Assembly: GCA_017459865.1 (NCBI GenBank)
Contig: JAFUCD010000036.1
Location: forward strand, 45,709 to 109,708
Direction of reading: 5' to 3'
DNA: 64,000 nucleotides
DNA from: Oscillospiraceae bacterium
GTDB lineage: Bacteria > Bacillota_A > Clostridia > Oscillospirales > Oscillospiraceae
Below, piece by piece: positions 19,501 through 28,315 of this stretch. The first letter of the stretch is position 1, and the number at the start of each line of letters is the position of its first letter. The position numbers were made by a program, and so were the translations under genes. The notes under the pieces are model-generated. The model was not told the origin of the DNA, ran no database searches, and saw only the letters and a list, made by a program, of their open reading frames with translations.

Positions 19501-20066
19501 TCAGCGGGGGAGAACAGATCCAGGATCCCGCCGCGGCGGGAAAACTGTCCCGGACCCTCGACCTGCTGCGTGCGCACATAGCCGCAGCGCAGCAGCGCGT
19601 CCTCCACGTCCTCCGGCGGCACCGTCGCGCCGTCCTCGATCGTGAACGAGACCTGCCGCAGCTTTTCTGGCGGGATCGCGCGCTGCAGCAGCCCCGCCAC
19701 CGTCGCGACCACGACGGGCGCCTCTCCGGTGAGCAGCCCGTGCAGCGCGCTCAGCCGCTTCTGCTCGGTCTGGCGGGAAACGCTCTCCGCCGTATAGAAC
19801 GTATAGTCGCGCGCCGGCAGCAGCGGCACCTCGCGCTCCAAAAGCGCGGCCGCGTCGCGCGCAAAGATCTCCGCTGACGCGTCATCCGGACACACCACGA
19901 GCACGCTGCGCTCCGTCGTGCGTGACACGACCGCCGCCAGATGTGCCCGGGACGCCGCCGGAAGACCGGAAAACAGCGTCGGAAGCTGTCCGCCCTCGAT
20001 CAATGCCCGCAGCGCGGGCGTCTCCGGCGCATGGAACAGCTCCGATGCCTCGAATGCAGTCAGCAT
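16548..20066 (-). CDS. mfd: Transcription-repair coupling factor Mfd
   Basis: DNA translocase that removes RNA polymerase stalled at lesions and recruits UvrA. 1172 residues, full length. The UvrB-like N-terminal module is at about 20-350, the RNAP-interacting domain near 480-560 (VGDLVVHEIHGIGRF), and the helicase motors carry Walker A GDVGYGKTEVALR and motif II DEEQRFG. LRGRVGRSNRRASAYL is motif VI, and the TRCF C-terminal domain ends the protein. Start set at the ATG preceded by AGGTGAAC; an ATG 30 bases upstream lacks a site. Confidence 0.96.
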   Translation of the reverse strand: MLTAFEASELFHAPETPALRALIEGGQLPTLFSGLPAASRAHLAAVVSRTTERSVLVVCPDDASAEIFARDAAALLEREVPLLPARDYTFYTAESVSRQTEQKRLSALHGLLTGEAPVVVATVAGLLQRAIPPEKLRQVSFTIEDGATVPPEDVEDALLRCGYVRTQQVEGPGQFSRRGGILDLFSPADLAPIRIEFWGDDIDSMSRFDIESQRRTDSLPRCSILPAAETLTTLYPGGAAALGDKLTALSERAAKRKNAPVAAALAQTLRADGEKLSGGGLLPAADRYMGVIYSEFSTALSYLAPDAVVLLDQPGRCADRAKEYLKLLGEDVAQLMASGTLAARADQFCQPWSDAVRRVADYALMYADSFTLGRYPVDPKAVCGIVVKQLPSYGGSVQTAAGDIAHYLSMDFRVVVLAGDRRRAELLQNVLQERGVHARALEHPKTLPAPGQCVITAGSLSAGLEYPHGKLAILTDTQIAASGMRRSRRKARSDREKLQSYTDLTVGDLVVHEIHGIGRFAGIVQMTVDGTVKDYIKICFAGTDSLYVPATQLDMVSKYIGAGEDHPVKLSKMGGADWSRTKSRAKAKAKDLARELTQLYAARARTEGHAFLPDTPWQTEFEARFGYLETEDQLRCIREIKNDMERPVPMDRLLCGDVGYGKTEVALRAVMKCVLDGKQAAILVPTTVLAQQHFNTATQRFFGFPVEIRMLSRFSTPAQSRAVLAEMESGACDVVIGTHKLLQKNVKFKNLGLLVVDEEQRFGVAHKEHIKELRKDVDVLTLSATPIPRTLNMALSGIRDMSTLEEPPHDRMPVQTFVMEHDWNVLVDAMRRELQRGGQVYYLHNRIDNIERTAARLMQMMDGVSIGVAHGRMSEDELSAAMTDLAEGKTQVLVCTTIIETGIDIPNVNTLIIEDADKMGLAQLHQLRGRVGRSNRRASAYLTFRRGKVLNENAEKRLAAIREFAEFNSGFRIAMRDLEIRGAGNLLGADQSGSLIDVGYDMYLKLLEEAVLEERGEKPVKKAECAADLAVSANIPETYVPSQEQRMDLYRRIALVRTEPEADDLMDEIIDRFGDPPPQVHSLVQVALLRGEAGAVGVTDIAQKSGALRFLLEDFDLERVSALYAQPQFKGRLRVDAGAKPGVTLKLKNPKRVIEEARAFIAAWAATEKTPD

Positions 20067-20104
20067 TCCGTTCACCTGCCTTTTTTTAACCATCATGAAA
20101 TTTA

Positions 20105-20132
20105 ATTATATCACAACAGGGCAAAAAAGCAA
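20105..20132 (-). promoter_or_regulatory. mfd promoter
   Basis: Minus strand: TTGCTT (20132-20127), 16-bp spacer, TATAAT (20110-20105). Confidence 0.65.
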
Positions 20133-20162
20133 ACGAAAAGCGTCTGCGTCAAGCGGCGCACC

Positions 20163-20191
20163 TTGAATGTTTCCAGCATCTGTGATATACT
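20163..20191 (+). promoter_or_regulatory. Promoter of the VanW gene
   Basis: TTGAAT (20163-20168), 17-bp spacer, TATACT (20186-20191), about 37 bp before the ATG. Confidence 0.7.
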
Positions 20192-20228
20192 TTTATGCAA
20201 GATTTTACTTTTTGACGGAGGAAACGAT

Positions 20229-21071
20229 ATGCTTTTTCAGAGAGACAAGCTCTTCTGCGAGATCAGCCCCACGACCTATGCCATCTCTCTGCAGAAGGAG
20301 ATCCTAAAGCGTCACATCCAGAACGCGCGCAGCAAGGAGCGCTTTGCATCCCAAAAGCAGACCGAAAAGCTCGCCAATCTGGTCTCCAGCCATGACAACG
20401 GTCTGATCAAGCGCGGCAGGGGCATCGATCCCGTCCTGCAGGAAAACAAGGCCGTGAACATTGATCTTGCCTGCCGGCAGCTCAACGGTCTGCTCATCCG
20501 CCCGGGCGAAACTTTCTCCTTCTGGCGGGTCGTCGGCAAGACGACCAAGCGCAAGGGCTATCTGGACGGACGCGTGATCGTCGGCGGCAAACTGCAGCCG
20601 GGGCTCGGCGGCGGGCTTTGCAATCTCGGCAACACGATCCATCTGCTGGTGCTGCACAGTCCCATGACCGTCACGGAGTTTCACAGCCATTCCGACGCGC
20701 TGGCGCCCGATCACGGCAAGCGCGTGCCCTTCAGCTCCGGCACCTCCGTGAGCTATAACAACATCGACTATCGCTTCCGCAACGATACGGATCAGACGGT
20801 GCAGCTCTGTCTCTGGTGTGAAAACGAGCGCCTGTACGGCGAGCTGCGCAGCGAGCGCGCGTTTCCCTGGCGCTATGCGCTCGTGGAGGAGGACCACCAC
20901 TTCCAAAAGGAAGGGAACAAGTATTACCGCGTCTCCAGGATCTATTGCGAGCGGCTCGACGCCGAGACCGGCGCGTTCATCGACCGGGAGCTTGTGCTCG
21001 ATAACCATTCCGAGGTCATGTTCGACTATGATCTCATCCCGCCGGATCAGATTCGACCCGCGGAGAAATAA
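20229..21071 (+). CDS. VanW family protein
   Basis: 280 residues. The VanW domain starts near residue 95 with NGLLIRPGETFSFWRVVGKTTKRKGYLDGRVIVGG, continues with GGGLCNLGNTIHLLVLHSPM (conserved Gly-rich/Cys segment) and the FRNDTDQTVQL strand. VanW was named from vancomycin-resistance clusters, but its biochemical role is unknown and no van genes are here. No signal peptide or membrane segment is apparent. GGAGG lies before the ATG; the gene has its own promoter and a strong terminator. Confidence 0.88.
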   Translation: MLFQRDKLFCEISPTTYAISLQKEILKRHIQNARSKERFASQKQTEKLANLVSSHDNGLIKRGRGIDPVLQENKAVNIDLACRQLNGLLIRPGETFSFWRVVGKTTKRKGYLDGRVIVGGKLQPGLGGGLCNLGNTIHLLVLHSPMTVTEFHSHSDALAPDHGKRVPFSSGTSVSYNNIDYRFRNDTDQTVQLCLWCENERLYGELRSERAFPWRYALVEEDHHFQKEGNKYYRVSRIYCERLDAETGAFIDRELVLDNHSEVMFDYDLIPPDQIRPAEK

Positions 21072-21076
21072 AAGAA

Positions 21077-21118
21077 ACCAGTCTCAGACCGCATTCACAC
21101 GGTGAGACTGGTTTTTTT
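21077..21118. terminator. Bidirectional terminator, VanW / TIM-barrel gene
   Basis: 11-bp stem AACCAGTCTCA/TGAGACTGGTT (21077-21087 with 21103-21113) followed by TTTTT. It overlaps the stop codon of the convergent minus-strand gene. Confidence 0.88.
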
Positions 21119-21785
21119 ACGCCTGTTCCATATAGTCACATACAAAATCGATCGCGCTGCGGATATCGTCTCCGAAGCAGCCGTCGAAGAACGCGCTGCC
21201 GATCGTAAAGCCCCACGCGCCGGTCTGCTTTACCTCGCGCAGCCGCTCCACGCTGTTCACGCTCCCGGCGATCACCACCGGCGCGTCCACACCCGCGACG
21301 ACCGCGCGGTTGAGCGCCGCCGCGTCGCCCGTGTAGCGATACCCCAGCAGGTCGATCCCATAGACGCCGCGCTCCAGATAACGCTTCGCCTCGGCGATCA
21401 TGCCCTCCGCCGTTCCGTTCAGGATCGAGGGCCGCTCCGTCACCTCGCCGACGAACGGCATGTACTTCAGATCATTCTCGCGGCAGAAATCGCGGATCGC
21501 ATCGGAATAGATCGTCCCCATCAGAATGTCGCAGCCGCACGCCGCCGCAAGCGCCGCGCCGCGCATGCATTCCGCTTCCGAATAGGCCACGACCTCCAGC
21601 GCCGTCTGCTTTCCGCAGTCCTGCATCCGCCGGAACAGCGCCTGCATCTTCTCCGGCGCGAGCCCCTCCTCCTTGAAGCCCCAGAGCTCGGCTTTGGAGG
21701 CTTTGCAGGCTTCAAAAATCTCGGGCGCGTTCTCCACCGTCCTGTCATTATAGGTGAGCATCACGATCAGCTTTGGTGTTTGCAT
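21117..21785 (-). CDS. Predicted TIM-barrel protein, unknown function
   Basis: 222 residues from the ATG at 21785, preceded by AGAAGG. The pattern of alternating strands and helices, with VVIAGSVNSVERLREVK followed by WGFTIGSAFFDG at the C-terminus, resembles the phosphate-binding end of HisA/TrpC/NanE-type barrels. KAELWGFKEEGLAPEKM and CDILMGTIYSDAI look specific to this family. I cannot name a reaction. It is transcribed away from dnaA, sharing the dnaA upstream region. An aldolase or epimerase is possible but is inference only. Confidence 0.6.
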   Translation of the reverse strand: MQTPKLIVMLTYNDRTVENAPEIFEACKASKAELWGFKEEGLAPEKMQALFRRMQDCGKQTALEVVAYSEAECMRGAALAAACGCDILMGTIYSDAIRDFCRENDLKYMPFVGEVTERPSILNGTAEGMIAEAKRYLERGVYGIDLLGYRYTGDAAALNRAVVAGVDAPVVIAGSVNSVERLREVKQTGAWGFTIGSAFFDGCFGDDIRSAIDFVCDYMEQA

Positions 21786-21899
21786 GGCTCTGAGACCTTC
21801 TTTTCTTTGCTGTATAAAAGCAATATAGCATATTTTACTGAAAAAGGCATCTCTTTTTTTATCCCGCACGCTGACGCTATACATATTTAATATTTAGTA

Positions 21900-21928
21900 T
21901 TGCTTTTCAACAGGGAATCTGCTATAAT
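21900..21928 (+). promoter_or_regulatory. dnaA promoter
   Basis: TTGCTT (21900-21905), 17-bp spacer, TATAAT (21923-21928) in an AT-rich stretch (21825-21960). Transcription would start about 40 bases before the GTG start codon. Confidence 0.8.
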
Positions 21929-21974
21929 TATTCAGTCATACTATCGCTATTTTTCTGAAAGGGGGCGACCGTCT

Positions 21975-23288
21975 GTGAATTCTCTCAATGAGATCTGGCA
22001 GAGCGTCATGGAGCTCATCTCCGGCGAGCTGACGCAGACCGCCGTCAAGACCTGGTTTTCCGACTGCACGCCGATCGAGATCTCCGACAACGTGCTCGTC
22101 GTGCATACGACCAGCGATTTCAAGCGCGATATCATCCACACGCGCTTTGAGGAGCTGATCTGCGGCGCGCTGTATGAGCTGTTCTCGGCGCCGATCGAGC
22201 TGAAGATTCTCGCCGGAAACGACGAGCTCGTCGAATATCAGGAAAAAAAGCCCACCTCTGATGAAATCCCGGAGATGGCGGTCTATACGTTCGACCGCTT
22301 CGTCGTCGGTCCCTCCAATAAATTTGCCCACGCTGCCGCCATCGGCGCGGCGCACAATCCCGGCAAGGTCTATAATCCGCTGTTCATCTACGGCAACTCC
22401 GGTCTCGGCAAGACGCATCTGCTGCTCGCCATCGGGCAGTATATCCGCGAAAACGATCCCAACGCCGTGATCGTCTATGTCAAGTCCGAGGATTTCACGA
22501 ACGAGCTGATCCGCTCCATCCAGATCGGCGCCATGGAGCCGTTCCGGCAGAAATATCGCTATGCCGATCTCTTTTTGATGGACGACGTGCAGTTCATTGC
22601 CGGCAAGGAGCAAACACAGGAGGAATTTTTCCACACATTCAACACCCTGTATGAGGCCGGAAAGCAGATCGTTATCACGTCCGATCGCCCGCCGATGGAG
22701 ATGAACAAGCTCGACGAGCGTCTGCTCACGCGCTTTGAGGGCGGCGTGCTGGCGGACGTCCAGCCCCCGGATCTGGAAACGCGCATGGCCATCATCCGCA
22801 ACAAGGCGGCGCAGTTCGGCATGATCCTCTCCGACGAGGTCGTGAGCTACATCGCCGAGAACATCACGTCCAACGTCCGCCAGCTGGAGGGCGTCGTCAA
22901 GCGTCTGACCGCCTATCATGATCTGATGGACTCCACCATCACGGTCGATACCGTCAAGCGCGCGATCCAGGACGTCATCCGCACCGGCGTCTATATCCCG
23001 ACGCCAGCCGTCATCATCGAGGAGACCGCCCGCTATTACGGTCTCGCGGGTGAAGCGATCCGCGGAAAGAAGCAGAGCAAAAATATCGCCACGGCAAGAC
23101 AGGTCGCCATGTATCTCATGCGCAATCTCACGAATCTTTCACTCAACGCCATCGGCGCGGAGTGCGGCGGGCGCAATCACGCCACCGTGCTGAGCTCCAT
23201 CCGCAAGATCGAGGATCTTCTGAAAACCGACCCCAAGATGCCCGGCACGGTACAGGATATCATGAGCAACATCAACTCCAAAAACTGA
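21975..23288 (+). CDS. dnaA: Chromosomal replication initiator DnaA
   Basis: AAA+ ATPase that binds DnaA boxes and melts oriC. 437 residues. Domain I starts NSLNEIWQSVMELI. Walker A GNSGLGKT is at 140-147, Walker B is LFLMDDVQF, sensor motifs follow, and the domain IV signature GAECGGRNHATVLSS is near the C-terminus. I chose the GTG at 21975: GGGGG lies about 9 bases upstream and the next residues match DnaA N-termini. A frame open from 21900 would overlap the promoter and is rejected. First gene of the dnaA-dnaN-recF-gyrBA block. Confidence 0.97.
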   Translation: MNSLNEIWQSVMELISGELTQTAVKTWFSDCTPIEISDNVLVVHTTSDFKRDIIHTRFEELICGALYELFSAPIELKILAGNDELVEYQEKKPTSDEIPEMAVYTFDRFVVGPSNKFAHAAAIGAAHNPGKVYNPLFIYGNSGLGKTHLLLAIGQYIRENDPNAVIVYVKSEDFTNELIRSIQIGAMEPFRQKYRYADLFLMDDVQFIAGKEQTQEEFFHTFNTLYEAGKQIVITSDRPPMEMNKLDERLLTRFEGGVLADVQPPDLETRMAIIRNKAAQFGMILSDEVVSYIAENITSNVRQLEGVVKRLTAYHDLMDSTITVDTVKRAIQDVIRTGVYIPTPAVIIEETARYYGLAGEAIRGKKQSKNIATARQVAMYLMRNLTNLSLNAIGAECGGRNHATVLSSIRKIEDLLKTDPKMPGTVQDIMSNINSKN

Positions 23289-23527
23289 TCCCGTTTTCCA
23301 CATTTTTCTCATTTTCAACTGTTGAAATCCTGTCGGTCATTTTATGACAAAATCAGGCTGTTTAAAATCAGAAAAACGTTCCACATTTTTTCAAACGTCG
23401 ATTTCTTTGCTGTTTCAAAGGATTTTTCCACTTTTCCACAATTTTATCATCACTACTGATACTGTGAATTTAAAATTATTTCTTTCTTCAGAGAGAAAAG
23501 GTTCAATTTTTTCGGGAGGACGCAACC
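23289..23527 (+). other. oriC: Candidate oriC (dnaA-dnaN intergenic region)
   Basis: 239 bp, AT-rich between GC-rich genes. DnaA boxes: TTTTCCACA at 23294-23302 and 23432-23440, TTTTCCACT at 23424-23432 (sharing one base with the last), and a weaker CGTTCCACA at 23377-23385, all in one orientation. Just after the last box comes TTATCATCACTACTGATACTG, resembling the DnaA-trio tract seen in Bacillus, then a strongly AT-rich run (about 23460-23490) that could be the unwinding element. Position between dnaA and dnaN is a standard origin location. An odd palindrome, TTTCAAC-T-GTTGAAA, is at 23313-23327. Confidence 0.75.
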
Positions 23528-24634
23528 ATGAAATTTTCTTGTGAAAAAGCATCCCTGCAGGCGGCTGCCGTCTCCGCCGCGAGAGCCGCGGCCGGAAAAA
23601 GCCCTGTGACCGCGCTCGAGGGACTTTTGATCCAGGCGGGACAGAACGTCCGCGTGACGGGATATGACCTCAAGCGCGCGATCTATACGACCATCGAGGC
23701 GGATGTGCAGGAGCCCGGCGCGATCGTTATCAACGCCAGACTCTTCTGTGAGATGCTGCGCCGCATGCCGGACGGCGTCGTCACGGTCTCTGTTCAGGGA
23801 GACACGGCGAACGTTCGCTGCGGACGCGCGCATTTTGATGTGATCGGCATGAACGCCGAGGATTACCCGGAGCTGCCGGTCTTCGACCGCGAGAGCGGCG
23901 TTTCCTTGCCGCAGGGGATCCTGAAGAAGATGATCAACGAGTGCGCCTTTGCCATCAGCACGAACGAGTCCCGCCCGGTCTATACCGGCGCGCTCTTCGA
24001 GCTGGAGAACAGCGTTTTGAACATCGTCGCCGTGGACGGCTATCGTCTGGCGCTGCGCCGCGAGAAGGTCGAGGGCTATGGCGATGACTGCCGCTTCATC
24101 GTGCCCGGCACTGCGCTGAGCGATCTGGAGCGCTTCTGCGCTGACGGCGAGGACAAGGTCGAGATGAACGTCGGCGGCAAATACATCTCCTTCCAGATCG
24201 GCGAGACCGTGGTCCTCTCGCGTCTGCTGGAGGGCGACTTCCTCAATTATAAAAAGGCGATCCCGGAGCAGTTCCGCGTGACGGTCAAGGTCGACCGCGC
24301 CGAGCTCCTTCAGGTCGTCGACCGCGTGTCCCTGATCGTGGATGACAAGGTGCGCACGCCGCTGCGGCTGACCTTCAACAGCGGCGCCATCGATTTTCTG
24401 TGCGCCACGCCGGTCGGCAGAGCGGAGGACATGTGTGTTTGCGAAGGCGACGGCAATGGGCTCGAGATCGGCTTCAACGACCGCTATCTCGCCGACGCGC
24501 TGAAGGCCGCTCCGGCGGACGAGCTCAACGTCTGCCTGAATACCGGCTCAAGCCCCTGCATCGTTCGGGCGGCTGACGGCGGCGACAGCTTCACCTATAT
24601 GATCCTGCCGGTCAGACTCCGCGCGGGACAGTAA
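23528..24634 (+). CDS. dnaN: DNA polymerase III beta subunit (sliding clamp)
   Basis: Ring-shaped clamp giving processivity to the replicase. 368 residues in three repeats of about 120 (starting MKFSCEKASLQAAA, then ISTNESRPVYTGALFE near 140, and VKVDRAELLQVVDRVSL near 255). The C-terminus ends YMILPVRLRAGQ, the usual YMIMP(V/M)R(L) motif near the peptide-binding pocket. GGGAGG precedes the ATG. It follows oriC and is 10 bp from the S4 gene. Confidence 0.97.
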   Translation: MKFSCEKASLQAAAVSAARAAAGKSPVTALEGLLIQAGQNVRVTGYDLKRAIYTTIEADVQEPGAIVINARLFCEMLRRMPDGVVTVSVQGDTANVRCGRAHFDVIGMNAEDYPELPVFDRESGVSLPQGILKKMINECAFAISTNESRPVYTGALFELENSVLNIVAVDGYRLALRREKVEGYGDDCRFIVPGTALSDLERFCADGEDKVEMNVGGKYISFQIGETVVLSRLLEGDFLNYKKAIPEQFRVTVKVDRAELLQVVDRVSLIVDDKVRTPLRLTFNSGAIDFLCATPVGRAEDMCVCEGDGNGLEIGFNDRYLADALKAAPADELNVCLNTGSSPCIVRAADGGDSFTYMILPVRLRAGQ

Positions 24635-24644
24635 GGATGTTTCA

Positions 24645-24857
24645 ATGGAAACCATTCAGATCCAAACCGAATATATCAAGCTCGACGCCTTTTTGAAGTT
24701 TGCCGCCATGGTCGGGACCGGCGGCGAGGCAAAGCTCGTCATCGCGGACGGACTCGTGCAGGTGAACGGCGAGGTGTGCACCATGCGCGGCAAGAAGCTG
24801 CGCGCGGGCGACACCGTCACGTTCGCCGACACGACGCTGCTGGTGGAGCAGGGCTGA
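24645..24857 (+). CDS. S4-domain RNA-binding protein (YaaA-like)
   Basis: 70-residue single S4 domain: IKLDAFLKFAAMVGTGGEAKLVIADGLVQVNGEVCTMRGKKLRAGDTV. It is the usual small gene between dnaN and recF in Firmicutes, related to Bacillus YaaA (RlbA), implicated in 50S biogenesis. Its TGA stop overlaps the recF ATG by one base (TGATG), so translation is probably coupled. Confidence 0.9.
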   Translation: METIQIQTEYIKLDAFLKFAAMVGTGGEAKLVIADGLVQVNGEVCTMRGKKLRAGDTVTFADTTLLVEQG

Positions 24858-25957
24858 TGGAGATCCGCCGCATCGCCTTGAACGGCTTTCGGAACTACGA
24901 GTTCGCGTCGGCGGAGTTCGCGCCCGGCATCAACGTTATTTCCGGCGAAAACGCGCAGGGGAAGACGAATCTGCTCGAGGCCGTGTATCTGCTCACGGGC
25001 GGACGCAGCTTCCGCACGCGCTTTGACCGCGAGCTGATCGGCTTTGACTATTCCGGCGCGGAGATCCTCGCGGACGTCACCGCCCACGGGCGGGAGCAGA
25101 CCGTGAAGATCGCTCTGCGGCAGGGGCAGCGCAAGCAGATTTTACAAAACGGCGTGAAAAAGACGGGCACGGAGCTGCAGGGCGAATTCGCCGCGGTGCT
25201 GTTTTGCCCGAGCGATCTCGATATCATCCGCAGCGGCGCCGCCGAGCGCCGGAAGCTGATGGATCAGGCCATCGTGCAGCTGCGCCCGGGCTATGGCGCG
25301 CTTTTGAGCGAGTATCACCGCCTGCAGGAGCAGAAGACCGCCATCCTGAAGGACTGGCACGAAAAGCCCTCGCTGCTCGACACGCTCGATGATTTCTCCA
25401 ACCAGATGTGCCGCGTATCGGCGCGCATCATCCGCTATCGCGCGGCCTACGCCAGACGGCTCGAGCGCGCTGCAAAGCCGATCCACGCCGACTTTTCCGG
25501 CGGGCGGGATGCGCTCGCGCTCGCGTATCAGACTGTCAGCACGGTCACGGATCCGCTCGCCGCGGAAAAGGATATCTATTATGAGATCTGCGAGCATCAG
25601 GAGCGCCATCGCCGCGCTGAGCTCGAGAGCGGCCAATGTCTCACGGGCGCGCACAAGGACGATCTCGTCATCTCCGTCAACGGGCAGAGCGCCCGCGCCT
25701 TTGCTTCGCAGGGACAGACGAGAACCGCAGCGCTTTCATTAAAGCTGGCGGAGCGCGAGATCTTCCGCGAGGAATTCGACGAATACCCGGTGCTGATGCT
25801 TGACGACGTGCTCTCCGAGCTTGACAGCCGTCGTCAGGCGTTCGTCTTAAACCGCATCGGCGGCGGGCAGACGCTTATTACCTGCTGCGAGGACGCGGAG
25901 ATCACCGCCCGCACAGGCGGGAAGGTCTTCTTCGTGGAAAACGGCGTTATCCGGTGA
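24857..25957 (+). CDS. recF: DNA repair/replication protein RecF
   Basis: SMC-like ATPase that loads RecA at gaps with RecO and RecR. 366 residues. Walker A GENAQGKTN is at about 30-38, the ABC signature region SQGQTRTAALSLKLAE near 295, and Walker B LMLDDVLSELD near 315. LFCPSDLDIIRSGAAERRKLMD is a conserved RecF segment. The start overlaps the S4 gene stop. Followed 9 bp later by the DUF370 gene. Confidence 0.95.
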   Translation: MEIRRIALNGFRNYEFASAEFAPGINVISGENAQGKTNLLEAVYLLTGGRSFRTRFDRELIGFDYSGAEILADVTAHGREQTVKIALRQGQRKQILQNGVKKTGTELQGEFAAVLFCPSDLDIIRSGAAERRKLMDQAIVQLRPGYGALLSEYHRLQEQKTAILKDWHEKPSLLDTLDDFSNQMCRVSARIIRYRAAYARRLERAAKPIHADFSGGRDALALAYQTVSTVTDPLAAEKDIYYEICEHQERHRRAELESGQCLTGAHKDDLVISVNGQSARAFASQGQTRTAALSLKLAEREIFREEFDEYPVLMLDDVLSELDSRRQAFVLNRIGGGQTLITCCEDAEITARTGGKVFFVENGVIR

Positions 25958-25966
25958 GGGATCGAT

Positions 25967-26236
25967 ATGTATCTGCATTTGGGCAACAATGTGCTGGTGC
26001 GCAAAAACAGCATCATCGGCATTTTTGATATGGACACGGCGACATGGTCGAAGCGCACGCGCGATACGCTCGCCATGGTGGAGCAGGCGGGACAGGTGGA
26101 AAACGCCGCCGGAGCCGAGCTTCCCAAGTCGCTCGTCATCTGCTCGCTCGGCAGCGGGCAGCGCTATATTCTCTCCCAGCTCAGCCCCGCGACGCTGCAG
26201 CGCCGCAGCCGGACGAGCGGACTGGATAATTTGTAA
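25967..26236 (+). CDS. remB: RemB-like DUF370 protein
   Basis: 89 residues starting MYLHLGNNVLVRKNSIIGIFDMDTAT, the DUF370 signature. In Bacillus the product of this recF-gyrB gene (RemB/YaaB) takes part in control of extracellular matrix genes, and RemA-type relatives bind DNA as rings. The position matches exactly. In this organism the regulated genes are unknown. Confidence 0.88.
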   Translation: MYLHLGNNVLVRKNSIIGIFDMDTATWSKRTRDTLAMVEQAGQVENAAGAELPKSLVICSLGSGQRYILSQLSPATLQRRSRTSGLDNL

Positions 26237-26269
26237 GCAATACCAAGTCAGATTCTTTTGGTTTGACGA

Positions 26270-26298
26270 CGTAGGGCGGGTTGCGCCAGCGCCCGCCG
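26270..26298. repeat. Half REP E6 (type B)
   Basis: CGTAGGGCGGG, then CCCGCCG closing a single hairpin with GGCGGG/CCCGCC arms. It is one half of the type B doublet at 14995-15066 and lies between the DUF370 gene and gyrB. Confidence 0.7.
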
Positions 26299-26320
26299 TT
26301 TAAATGCTGGAATTTGGTAA

Positions 26321-28300
<1,980 letters not shown>

Positions 28301-28315
28301 GGGAGGCGAGACCAG

